This document shows, piece after piece, positions 55,106 through 63,141 of a stretch of 64,000 bases of DNA. The translations under genes and the position numbers were made by a program. Each line of letters starts with the position of its first letter. Positions within the stretch are counted from its first letter, which is position 1. The stretch spans positions 868,001 through 932,000 of the forward strand of contig NZ_BOSH01000001.1 of NCBI RefSeq assembly GCF_018403245.1. The letters are read 5' to 3'. This stretch comes from Paenibacillus sp. J2TS4 (lineage in GTDB: Bacteria > Bacillota > Bacilli > Paenibacillales > NBRC-103111). The notes under the pieces are model-generated. The model did not search any database, was not told where the DNA came from, and worked only from the letters and a program-made list of their open reading frames with translations.

Positions 55106-55145
55106 AAAAACACTAGCCCGGCATTCAAACCGGACTAGTGTTTTT
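55106..55145 (-). terminator. Terminator of the ECF-fusion gene
   Basis: A 16-bp stem (AAAAACACTAGCCCGG / CCGGACTAGTGTTTTT, one mismatch) with flanking A and T runs. It lies just past the stop of the minus-strand sigma gene and could work in both directions. Confidence 0.85.
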
Positions 55146-55153
55146 GGCAATTA

Positions 55154-56395
55154 TTAAGGGAACAGCTGTTGTTTAAGATAAAGTATCCACCGGTCATGAA
55201 ATTCCGATTCTGAGCAATGAAAGATTTCCCGGAAGCCGTTCGGATTCCTTATTAATTGATTTAACTCTGGCAAGCCATATTCCTTTGCAATGAATTCTAT
55301 GAATCTATAGGAAAATTGAAATCCCTTCATCGATTCAAAATCCCAGGAGTCATTATTCAATTCCTCAAAGGAGGGAACGTTTCCCTGTTGAATGGAATCA
55401 TAAATGGAATTATTAATAAAAGCCGTCGTCATTTGATCCGCCTCGTATCCGCCAATCCCTTGTCTAATCCACTTAGGAACCTTCGGATTGATATCGCTCA
55501 TTAACCACATGGCAAATAAATGGATGGTAGATTTCAGGATGGATCGATAAGTGTGCTCCGGTCCCGGATTCAAGGGAGAGACGATCTTGAGCTTGTTGCC
55601 TTCTATCGTACCCATGAACCAATCCGGAGCATCAGCTTCTCCAACCGCTTGATGGAACGTTGGAAGATCCGGATAGATTTCAATGACGATTTTCCGGGAT
55701 GGCTTATGGTTGAATTTGGCTGCCATCCGGTCGACATTTGCCTGCAATTCATTGAACAAGTCCTCATAGACCTTGATTTGACGATCCTTATTTTGGTCAT
55801 CCGGTTCTTGTTTGTTTACGATGGATATCCAGCTTTGAACAGTCATTAGATTAAAACCTCCCCAATCTTTTAATTCATTTCTTAATTTGCTTAGGGACCG
55901 ATATAAACGATTCTTCACGGCACTTTCGCGCATTTCCACAATTTCGGCAATCTCGGACAGGGTACAGTCGACAAAGAAGCGCAAGGAGAGAATCTGCTGG
56001 TCCCGCATACTTAATTTTTTCAACGCCTGACTAACATCTATCCGAATTTCCAAATGGCTTGCAAAGTCAAAGGCAATGAACTGTGAGCCTAAATCTGAAA
56101 GATCGTAAGGGGATTCTTTGGATCGGGATTTTGCACGGTACTCGTTTTTTAACGTGTTTTGGGCAATTTTGAAAAGCCAGGTAAATAAGCTGGATTCCTT
56201 TCGGAAAGAGGGCAATTTCTCCATAGCCTTCAAAAAAACCTGCTGCGTTAAATCGTCCGCCATTTCGGAATCAACCTTCATATAGAGATATTTACGAATT
56301 TTAGAATAAAACTGGTTGTAGATAAGTTCAATCGTTTCTTGCTTCCCCTGATTATCCGGATAAACAGGGGGCCTTCTGTCCTGAGCTCCTGACAT
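55154..56395 (-). CDS. ECF sigma factor fused to a degenerate gluzincin-like domain
   Basis: A 413-residue protein. Residues 20-185 are a complete ECF sigma factor: region 2 MADDLTQQVFLKAMEKL and SLFTWLFKIAQNTL; region 4 LSMRDQQILSLRFFVDCTLSEIAEIVEMRESAVKNRL. Residues about 205-413 resemble the peptidase-MA/gluzincin fold, but the zinc motif HExxH is HLFAM at 292-296 and the usual downstream E-G is Q-G (WIRQGIGGYEA, 309-319), so it is unlikely to be catalytic. The C-terminal domain probably regulates the sigma domain or senses a ligand. No anti-sigma gene is adjacent. AGGAGGTTAATC precedes the ATG. Confidence 0.82.
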   Translation of the reverse strand: MSGAQDRRPPVYPDNQGKQETIELIYNQFYSKIRKYLYMKVDSEMADDLTQQVFLKAMEKLPSFRKESSLFTWLFKIAQNTLKNEYRAKSRSKESPYDLSDLGSQFIAFDFASHLEIRIDVSQALKKLSMRDQQILSLRFFVDCTLSEIAEIVEMRESAVKNRLYRSLSKLRNELKDWGGFNLMTVQSWISIVNKQEPDDQNKDRQIKVYEDLFNELQANVDRMAAKFNHKPSRKIVIEIYPDLPTFHQAVGEADAPDWFMGTIEGNKLKIVSPLNPGPEHTYRSILKSTIHLFAMWLMSDINPKVPKWIRQGIGGYEADQMTTAFINNSIYDSIQQGNVPSFEELNNDSWDFESMKGFQFSYRFIEFIAKEYGLPELNQLIRNPNGFREIFHCSESEFHDRWILYLKQQLFP

Positions 56396-56597
56396 GATTA
56401 ACCTCCTTCGACCTTACACTTAATTAGACACCGCAGAGGAGGAAAAGGCCACAATAAAATAAAAAGTAACCGAGTCTAATATCCAGTCAGTGATCAGCCG
56501 GTCAGGGGCAATTGTCCTTCTTGAAGTCTTATTGCCTGCAAAATTCCATATAGATAGGAATAAATAGGGCAGTGTTGAAGGAGGGCGTCAGCGGATA

Positions 56598-56972
56598 ATG
56601 AAGCAGAGGGTAACGATTGAGCAGCTTAATCAATTGAGTGCGGTGCAAAAGGGGAAGGTACAACATCAATGGAAGCCGGATAACGGAGATCGGGTTCTGT
56701 ACCGGTCCAGGGAAGGAGTTATTACGGGCATAGACAGCCTGCAGTCAGGAGGCACCTTTTTTGTAGAGACGATAGACAAGAAATGGCGGGCTCTGTTAGT
56801 AGAGAAAAAGGAATGCTTGCCGCTTCTCTCGATCGGGCAGATGGTGGAATTAATGGCTGCTTTACGCGAAGACGGGGGCGTAAGCCTTAACGCTCTATTC
56901 CCAAGCATGGGTGAATGGACAGCAGATGAGCTTTCTGACCGGCTTTTTGAAGCTATCCGATCCCATCTTTAG
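56598..56972 (+). CDS. Conserved-looking hypothetical protein
   Basis: A 124-residue, probably cytosolic protein. KPDNGDRVLYRSREGVITGID looks like a small beta-barrel; LPLLSIGQMVELMAALRED and WTADELSDRLFEAIRSHL are amphipathic helices. GAAGGAGGG lies upstream of the ATG and a clean terminator follows, so the gene is likely real. I do not recognise the family. Confidence 0.6.
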   Translation: MKQRVTIEQLNQLSAVQKGKVQHQWKPDNGDRVLYRSREGVITGIDSLQSGGTFFVETIDKKWRALLVEKKECLPLLSIGQMVELMAALREDGGVSLNALFPSMGEWTADELSDRLFEAIRSHL

Positions 56973-56973
56973 G

Positions 56974-56998
56974 CGGACATCCTTGATGTCCGTTTTTT
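56974..56998 (+). terminator. Terminator of the 124-residue protein gene
   Basis: CGGACATC-CTT-GATGTCCG followed by six T residues, directly after the stop. It also abuts the end of the minus-strand ABC permease gene. Confidence 0.9.
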
Positions 56999-57452
56999 AG
57001 TGGATGAAATTAACAGCTTTTCGTATACAAAAAGCCCCTAACGTACCCAGTGCAAGAATGAACAGCAAAATAAGCAGCCGAGCCCCAGAGATCGGGATGC
57101 CGTAAATGATCATTCCGACAGCCAAGACGAGGCCGCTAATGGTTAAGCCTAGTACAGTGCGAGCCAACGTTAACGTCAGCACGAACGACAGGGTCGGAAA
57201 AGGGGTGACCTTCAGCAGCTTGTAGACACCCCGGCCGCGCTGCTGGTGAACCTGAAAAGCGGTTCCCTGGACGCTCCAGAAGAGTGTGCTTAGCAAGACC
57301 GTCCCTGTTAATAGAGTAAAGCGGTATTCCGGCGAGTTGAAATAAATGCCGAGTCCGATCAAGAGCGCGATAGGGAATAAGATTGAATAAAAGAGCGAGA
57401 TGCGATCTCTTAACGCGGTGGTGATCATGGAGCGAAAAACGGTCATGTACAT
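56997..57452 (-). CDS. ABC-2 type permease, C-terminally truncated
   Basis: A 151-residue membrane protein with about four helices: TTALRDRISLFYSILFPIALLIG, FTLLTGTVLLSTLFWSVQGTAF, then RTVLGLTISGLVLAVGMIIYG and LLILLFILALGTLGAF. Members of this family are normally about 240-260 residues with six helices. Here the frame stops abruptly within helix 5 (CIRKAVNFIH), right at the neighbouring terminator. Its start overlaps the ATPase gene by 10 nt. The transporter may be non-functional, or may need a permease encoded elsewhere. Confidence 0.75.
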   Translation of the reverse strand: MYMTVFRSMITTALRDRISLFYSILFPIALLIGLGIYFNSPEYRFTLLTGTVLLSTLFWSVQGTAFQVHQQRGRGVYKLLKVTPFPTLSFVLTLTLARTVLGLTISGLVLAVGMIIYGIPISGARLLILLFILALGTLGAFCIRKAVNFIH

Positions 57453-58177
57453 GCGACGGTAGCCTCCTCCATTGTTAATTTCAAATATAATTCATTGAGA
57501 TGGCCGACCCCATGCTGCTCACACAGCTGTTCGGGTACACCGCCTGCGATGTGGGAACCGTTATGGATCATTGCGACCCGGTGGGCTAGCTTCTGAACCT
57601 CCTCCATATCGTGCGAGGTAAACACGACCGCGGTTCCGGCATCGGCTAAGCTGCGGATGAGCGTATGGATTTCCAATCGGCTGCGGGGATCCAGTGCCGA
57701 AGTCGGCTCATCGAGGAACACCAGCTCCGGCTCGTGAACAGTTGCGATGGCAATAGCCAAACGCTTCTGCTGCCCCCCGGACAAACGGGAAGCTTCCGCC
57801 TGTGCCACTTCCTCCAGACCGCAAAAACGAAGCAGTTTTTTTCCTTTTTCAGCATCGAGTTTTTTCTTGTAAAATGCTGCAAACAGACGTAAATTTTCGA
57901 TGCAGCTTAAGCCGGGGAAGAAGGGGGTGGTTTGCAACTGGACGCCGATATGTGCCAAGTAATCTTTGCGCCAATAGGCGACGTTCCCCTGATCGGGCCG
58001 GCGGAGACCAAGCAGCATATCGATCGTTGTAGATTTGCCTGCACCGTTCGGCCCGATAACGGCCAATATTTCTCCCGCAAAAACTTGCAGTTCAACTTGA
58101 TTGACCACTGTGCGCGAGCCGTAGCTTTTCGTCAGCTGTACGGCTTGAAGCAGCATTTCACTTTTACTTATAATCAT
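57443..58177 (-). CDS. ABC transporter ATPase
   Basis: A 244-residue nucleotide-binding subunit. Walker A is GPNGAGKST, the signature LSGGQQKRLAIA, Walker B LVFLDEPTSALD and the H-loop TSHDMEEV. It resembles multidrug or bacitracin-type ABC-2 exporters. Its start overlaps the PadR stop by 4 nt (ATGA), so the PadR, ATPase and permease genes form one coupled operon. Confidence 0.93.
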   Translation of the reverse strand: MIISKSEMLLQAVQLTKSYGSRTVVNQVELQVFAGEILAVIGPNGAGKSTTIDMLLGLRRPDQGNVAYWRKDYLAHIGVQLQTTPFFPGLSCIENLRLFAAFYKKKLDAEKGKKLLRFCGLEEVAQAEASRLSGGQQKRLAIAIATVHEPELVFLDEPTSALDPRSRLEIHTLIRSLADAGTAVVFTSHDMEEVQKLAHRVAMIHNGSHIAGGVPEQLCEQHGVGHLNELYLKLTMEEATVACT

Positions 58178-58737
58178 GGAGCCGCACTCCTTTCTGAAAA
58201 TAAATCGGGATGTCCCCGGATAATCTCTTCCAATCGGGATAGAAACTTTAATTGAATTTCATAATGATCGTACATATTTTGAAAGGATAGCTGGACAATT
58301 TCAGTAAAATCCTTATACGTCACCTTCTTCTTTTCACCAGCTTTCATAAGGGCATACTGCTCTTCAATCGTTCTGCGCTGCTCAGCCAATGCCTCCAAAA
58401 TAGTTTCTCTCGGCAAGGCGTTCAGAAAAGTAACGGCTGTATAGGTTGTGGTCGGAAAGGTAACAGAGGACTGCCGCAAAGCCTCCTCCAGCATACGGAT
58501 AAATTCCTCCCGTCCGCGATCGGTAATGCGATAAACCGCCTTGGTTCGGTGACCGGTCTGCTGCACGGCTTCGATTTCGACCAAGCCCTCTTTTTCCATT
58601 GTTTTGAACGCATGATAGATTGATCCCGGCAGGATGCCCGTCCACGTGTCGGTTTGGGATTGCTGCAAAATCTGCTGCATCTCATAGCCCGACATCGAAT
58701 TTTTCGTTAATAAACCTAACACCATGAGCCGTGTCAT
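58174..58737 (-). CDS. PadR-family regulator
   Basis: A 187-residue regulator. The winged helix is VLGLLTKNSMSGYEMQQILQQ, GSIYHAFKTMEKEGLVEIEAV and YRITDRGREEF; the C-terminal dimerisation helices are Vir-like. It is first in the operon with the ABC genes and most likely represses it until a drug-like ligand binds. Confidence 0.92.
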   Translation of the reverse strand: MTRLMVLGLLTKNSMSGYEMQQILQQSQTDTWTGILPGSIYHAFKTMEKEGLVEIEAVQQTGHRTKAVYRITDRGREEFIRMLEEALRQSSVTFPTTTYTAVTFLNALPRETILEALAEQRRTIEEQYALMKAGEKKKVTYKDFTEIVQLSFQNMYDHYEIQLKFLSRLEEIIRGHPDLFSERSAAP

Positions 58738-58858
58738 GCTTTCACCTCCGTTTTAATTCAAGATTGTATAGTCAACGTTGAGTATCGAATCTATTTTAGA
58801 ATATCATGGCTGGATCTAAGTTGTAAAGACATTATTCCCAAATTATGAGAAATGTTTT

Positions 58859-59085
58859 TTCCTATACAGGAAGTTGATTTAGGCTCGACCTTGAAATCAG
58901 TGCTTGCCTTCCTATACAGCTAAACTAACTGGATTTTATGTCTGTAAATAATCCAGATCAGACGATTTTTGCAATTTAACTGGAAATCTTACAGCTAATT
59001 CGAGCCAAATCTAGCCAATCCATCTGTATCCTCAATTCTAACGGTAGGTTTTCCATTTAGTCTGGCTATTTAGCGAACAAAGTAC
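58859..59085. repeat. Degenerate repeat array, ~50-bp period
   Basis: In the 526-nt gap before the thioesterase gene, CCTATACAG recurs at 58861 and 58911 (50 nt apart), and AACTGG at 58927 and 58978 (51 nt). Later segments with ACAGCTAA and TCTGTA are weaker copies. No gene was found in the gap. Confidence 0.45.
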
Positions 59086-59216
59086 GAACTAACTGTAGAA
59101 ATTACATTAAACAAGGACCATCTGCCAAAGATACCCGTCAAAGGTATGGACTGTTATGATTTTGAGACTTTATTTAATTTTAATTTGCACAAATTATTTC
59201 TTTATAGAGTAAAATG

Positions 59217-59236
59217 CATTACTGTATAAAGTAATG
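59217..59236. promoter_or_regulatory. Inverted repeat near the promoter of the thioesterase gene
   Basis: CATTACT-GTATAA-AGTAATG begins a few nt after a TAAAAT -10-like box (59210-59215). It ends about 30 nt before the start codon and may be an operator. Confidence 0.45.
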
Positions 59237-59263
59237 ATGTGAAGTGAGAGGGGAGTTTGGACA

Positions 59264-60535
59264 ATGAAATGGATTATTGAGCCTGAAACAGCGCTGGTGG
59301 ATCAAAAAGTCGATATTAGATTAACGGGAGTAGAACCTGGCCGGCATGTCACGATTCGTGCCAGAATGAACGAAATGCCCGGAGCGGTCTATGAAGCAGA
59401 ATCCTATGCCACATTCATAGCAGGGAGCAGCGGTGAAATTAGATTGGATCAAGAAGCGCCGATAGAAGGAACGTACAGCGGTATCGCCCCGATGGGGTTA
59501 TTCTGGTCTATGGAGGCTTCCAAGGTTCGTTATAATACAACCCGGAAACTGGATCAATTATTGTTTGAGCCCGCCTCGTCAGAAATTATATTAACGGCGG
59601 AGATAGACAAGAAGATAGTGATGGAATCCAGGCTGCGGAGACAGTACGTCTGTCCGAATGTGCAGCTTGAAGAAGTTAGAGATAACGGCATCATAGGCAA
59701 ATACTTTTTCCAACCTGATCAGGCTCAGTCTCCGGGGATTATCGTTCTTGGAGGAGGGGAAGGCGGATTGGGTCCTGCCATGAATTATGCCGCGTTATTC
59801 GCTTCTTATGGTCTCCCTGCTCTGGCGCTGGCTTATTTCCGGTTCGAGCATCTTCCGGAGCGGCTCCAGGAAATCCCTCTCGAATATTTTTATTCAGCGA
59901 TTCAGTGGCTGCGGCAAAGAGAAGAAATTCATCCGGATAAAATAGGTGTGTTTGGGCGTTCCAAAGGAGCGGAACTTTCCCTAATCTTGGGGGCGACTTA
60001 TCCGGAGATCCGGGCAGTAGCGGCGTCCAGTCCAAGCTCAACCATGTGCATTGGCCATTTTGAACCGGCTGGTCATAATGAATTTAATAAATATTCCTCC
60101 TGGTCCTATCAAGGATCGGCTCTGCCGTATGTAACATGGACTAATCAGCAATGCGAGGAAGCCCGAGGCTGTTTCAAGACGGCCACACGCATCGATTGTA
60201 TTCACAGGGCTGCCTTGGAGCAATGTGACCGATTAGATGAAGTATCCATTCCAGTAGAAAATATAGCGGGTTCTCTCTTGATTATCACTTCCTCGGATGA
60301 CCACTGGTGGCCAACTGAACTTTATGGCAATAGAATCGCGGATAGATTAAAGGATAAGGGATTCACCCATGCCTTCGAGCACCTTCATTATGAGGGTGCC
60401 GGCCATATGATACGTTACCCGTATATTCCGAGCACTCAGCTTACAATGAATGGGGGAACGGCATCTGCCAACGCCCAGGCCTCGGCTGACTCCTGGCAGC
60501 GGATCAAACAATTTTTTAAGGCTAGCCTGCAATAA
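59264..60535 (+). CDS. Acyl-CoA thioesterase / BAAT-like hydrolase
   Basis: A 423-residue protein with the two-domain layout of the acyl-CoA thioesterase/bile-acid-CoA acyltransferase family. The N-terminal beta domain has WIIEPETALVDQKVDIRLTGVEPG. The alpha/beta-hydrolase domain has the nucleophile Ser in IGVFGRSKGAELSLILG, an Asp in LIITSSDDHWWP and a His in GAGHMIRYPYIP. Serine at the nucleophile position favours a thioesterase or hydrolase over the Cys-dependent amino-acid transferase. GAGAGGGGAG precedes the ATG. It is 29 nt upstream of the HTH/F1-like gene. Confidence 0.85.
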   Translation: MKWIIEPETALVDQKVDIRLTGVEPGRHVTIRARMNEMPGAVYEAESYATFIAGSSGEIRLDQEAPIEGTYSGIAPMGLFWSMEASKVRYNTTRKLDQLLFEPASSEIILTAEIDKKIVMESRLRRQYVCPNVQLEEVRDNGIIGKYFFQPDQAQSPGIIVLGGGEGGLGPAMNYAALFASYGLPALALAYFRFEHLPERLQEIPLEYFYSAIQWLRQREEIHPDKIGVFGRSKGAELSLILGATYPEIRAVAASSPSSTMCIGHFEPAGHNEFNKYSSWSYQGSALPYVTWTNQQCEEARGCFKTATRIDCIHRAALEQCDRLDEVSIPVENIAGSLLIITSSDDHWWPTELYGNRIADRLKDKGFTHAFEHLHYEGAGHMIRYPYIPSTQLTMNGGTASANAQASADSWQRIKQFFKASLQ

Positions 60536-60564
60536 AATATTATACGATTAGAGGGATGTAATCT

Positions 60565-61614
60565 ATGGATGATCTTCAGCTTAATGTTCCGCTTCTCCGT
60601 CGTCGGGTCCCCAACTTAACGGTAGCTGCTCGAGCGGCCGGCTTGCGCCCGGCGACGGTTTCCAACCTTTGTACGGGCAAAACCCCTGTCGGACGCGCAG
60701 AGGTACGGACTCTGGCCACACTGGCTTCTCTTGCGGGATGTACATTGGACGAATTAATCATTCGAGAGACCAATCGGGGAATGATCGAAACAGGTGTCAA
60801 GGTGCTGGACCTGCTGTCCCCCATAGTAAGAGGAGGAACGATCGGTCTGGTAGCCAGACCGGGAACCGGTCAGCTGGTGCTGCTGGCAGAGCTTTTCAAC
60901 CGAGTGGGTAAACGGGATTATACAACGGTGTTCTGGATGCCTGGGGAGAAAAGCCCGGGGATTGATGAAGTGGCCGCTGAATCGGATGCCGTATGCTCTT
61001 CGCTTGACGAAGTGCTGAATAAGATTAGGCGATACAGGGAAGATCGCGACGTAGTGCTCGGGGCGGATCGATCCATCGTCTTGTCCGGCGAGCTATTCCA
61101 CTTACAGGATCAACTAAAGGAGGCGGGTGCCAGACCCGTGACGATTCTATTAGTGGATCACCGGGGGGAGGCCGTGGATGCAGAGGCGCCTTACGGGCCC
61201 TTGGACACTTTGATCAGATTCGATATGGAGCTGCCGACGAGAAAGCTCTACCCGGCGATTGATCCCATCGTTTCCACATCTGTCATATTGGAAGGAGCTC
61301 AGCTGGAATCCTCCCATCTGACCATTCAGCAGCGATCGAGAAAGCTGCTCCGCCGTTATCGTGAACTAAGGCCTTTGCTGTCATCCGGGAGTGCCGGGAA
61401 AGTTTCCGAGGCAGATCAGGCATTATACGATCGCGGTGAAAGACTGGAAGCTTATCTTTCCCAGCCTTTTTATACTGCAGAGCCGTTCACGCAAAAGCAA
61501 GGCCAATGGTGCTCCCTTCAGGAAACACTGGAAGATGTAAGAGTTATTCTTGATGGAGGGGCCGACCATTTAAAGGTAGAAGAGCTTTACTTCATCGGTC
61601 GATTGCCTATATAA
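60565..61614 (+). CDS. HTH protein fused to an F1-ATPase beta-like domain with degenerate P-loop
   Basis: A 349-residue protein. Residues 1-68 form an XRE/LacI-like HTH (LTVAARAAGLRPATVSNLCTG). Residues 74 to the end follow the AtpD/F1-beta pattern: ETGVKVLDLLSPIVRGGTIGL corresponds to the beta ETGIKVIDLL...GGKIGL, LYPAIDPIVSTSVIL to YPAVDPL.STSR, and LEDVRVILDGGADHLKVEELYFIG to the AtpD C-terminus. The Walker A Lys is Gln (RPGTGQLV, 98-105), so hydrolysis is doubtful; E128 in PGEKS matches the beta GER Glu. Adjacent thioesterase and hairpin-rich spacer give no clear function. Confidence 0.8.
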   Translation: MDDLQLNVPLLRRRVPNLTVAARAAGLRPATVSNLCTGKTPVGRAEVRTLATLASLAGCTLDELIIRETNRGMIETGVKVLDLLSPIVRGGTIGLVARPGTGQLVLLAELFNRVGKRDYTTVFWMPGEKSPGIDEVAAESDAVCSSLDEVLNKIRRYREDRDVVLGADRSIVLSGELFHLQDQLKEAGARPVTILLVDHRGEAVDAEAPYGPLDTLIRFDMELPTRKLYPAIDPIVSTSVILEGAQLESSHLTIQQRSRKLLRRYRELRPLLSSGSAGKVSEADQALYDRGERLEAYLSQPFYTAEPFTQKQGQWCSLQETLEDVRVILDGGADHLKVEELYFIGRLPI

Positions 61615-61678
61615 GAAGAAATGGAATGATAAGTGGCCTAATAAACATCTAAAGGTTTCGACTGAACAGTTGCAAGAA

Positions 61679-61905
61679 CGTGCGATAGTGCAGGTCTTTG
61701 AGGGAAGTCTAGTTGAAATCGGCTAATGAAATGCAAATCTGCAGGTGAATTTAGCTATTTGGCTAATATTTCGATTTGGTGGCGATTGACATGCACTTTT
61801 GCATGTCTTCTCTTACATTTGCCGGATTCACGCGAATTGACGTGCACTTTTGCACGTCTTCTTTGATTAGTCGATATCGCTAATTACATGCTATAGCGTG
61901 CTTTG
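61679..61905. repeat. Degenerate repeat array, ~50-bp period, GTGCAC...GTGCAC hairpin cores
   Basis: Cores occur near 61680 (degenerate), 61730 (degenerate), 61785 (ATTGACATGCACTTTTGCAT), 61836 (ATTGACGTGCACTTTTGCAC) and 61888 (degenerate). The two best copies are 51 bp apart. Each core is an inverted repeat. It fills the gap between the HTH/F1-like gene and hisA-like gene; no coding frame is convincing. Confidence 0.6.
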
Positions 61906-62217
61906 ATGCGACGCCGCACGCGCTTTGAGGCTGATCGCGGTGTTTTTAAGAGACTCTCCCACAATCGTAGAGGCGAAGATGAATATTTATAGGTGCACTT
62001 CGCCGTTTTTTCAACACGCTCCTAAAGTTTCGCTGAAATCGGCAAAATCTGATATGATGAATGGGATAGCCTGGACTCCAGTATTCTAGGCAGGGATTAG
62101 CGAGTTTTTCTTATAGCACCGCTAACAGACGGTATGTGTCTAATGTTTGTTCCGTATGGGAAGCTATAGCTCATACTCTTATTCATACTTATTACCTTCA
62201 CTGAAAGGATGTCCTAT

Positions 62218-62973
62218 ATGCAGTTTAGACCTTGTATTGATCTTCACGATGGAAAGGTGAAACAAATCGTTGGTTCCAGTCTGAATGATGGAAGCAGTGA
62301 ATCGTTGGTAACTAATTTTGAAGCTGAAATGTCCGCGGCCGACTATGCCCGATTGTATGCCAAGGATGGTCTGGTTGGAGGCCATGTCATTAAGCTGGGC
62401 CCAGGCAATGAGGAGGCGGCCTTGTCCGCACTGCAAGCTTATCCTGGCGGATTGCAAATAGGCGGCGGAATCAACGCGGATAACGCGAAACAATATATCG
62501 AAGCAGGCGCTAGTCATGTCATTGTCACCTCTTATGTCTTTCAGAACGGGCAAATCGATTTTGAGCGATTGACCCAGCTTGTGAGCATAGTGGGTAAAGA
62601 AAGACTGGTTCTGGATTTAAGCTGCCGCAAACGGGAGGATACTTATTTTGTAGTAACGGATCGCTGGCAGAAATTTACGTCTTATGAAATTACTAAGGAA
62701 AATTTGGACGAACTGTCCGCCTACTGCGCTGAATTTTTGATTCATGCCGTCGATGTAGAGGGGCTGTGTCGAGGAATCGAAACGGACTTGGTGAAGAAGC
62801 TCGGTGCTTGGGTGACTATTCCAACGACTTATGCGGGCGGGGTCTCGCAGTTTGCGGACTTGGATTTGGTTAAGGAGCTCGGCCAGGGAAGGATTGATTT
62901 GACGATCGGCAGCGCGCTTGACATCTTTGGCGGCACGATTCCTTATCGGGACGTCGTACAATGGAAGGGTTAG
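62218..62973 (+). CDS. Eukaryotic-type HisA (ProFAR isomerase-like)
   Basis: A 251-residue (beta-alpha)8 barrel matching the eukaryotic HIS6 type of phosphoribosylformimino-AICAR-ribotide isomerase rather than bacterial HisA: FRPCIDLHDGKVKQIVG, GGHVIKLGPGNEEAALSALQ, LQIGGGINADNAKQYIEAGA, LVLDLSCRKR, HAVDVEGLCRGIETDLVKKL and the C-terminal LTIGSALDIFGG. The two catalytic Asp positions of HisA appear as CIDLH and AVDVEG. No other his gene is in the window. AAAGGA lies 8 nt before the ATG at 62218. Confidence 0.85.
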   Translation: MQFRPCIDLHDGKVKQIVGSSLNDGSSESLVTNFEAEMSAADYARLYAKDGLVGGHVIKLGPGNEEAALSALQAYPGGLQIGGGINADNAKQYIEAGASHVIVTSYVFQNGQIDFERLTQLVSIVGKERLVLDLSCRKREDTYFVVTDRWQKFTSYEITKENLDELSAYCAEFLIHAVDVEGLCRGIETDLVKKLGAWVTIPTTYAGGVSQFADLDLVKELGQGRIDLTIGSALDIFGGTIPYRDVVQWKG

Positions 62974-63030
62974 CCTGTTAGATAGACTCATCGAGGTCGG
63001 GCAAGCACGGATTATAATGAAAGCTCTCAA

Positions 63031-63126
63031 GAAAGCTTAACGTTGGAGCAGATTGCCCATCGCTTAAGCTTTGCTCGTTTATGGATATCAAGAGCGCGTG
63101 GTATCCGCGCCAGGGATGACTTATGA
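63031..63126 (+). pseudogene. Possible AraC-family HTH remnant
   Basis: A frame reading SQESLTLEQIAHRLSFA resembles the first recognition helix of AraC regulators. It then runs into RLWISRARGIRARDD and stops, while the adjacent frame gives APGMTYEG, reminiscent of the GMTPxxYR signature. No start codon or other domain remains. The match is short, so this is tentative. Confidence 0.3.
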
Positions 63127-63141
63127 AGGGAATGGATCAGG

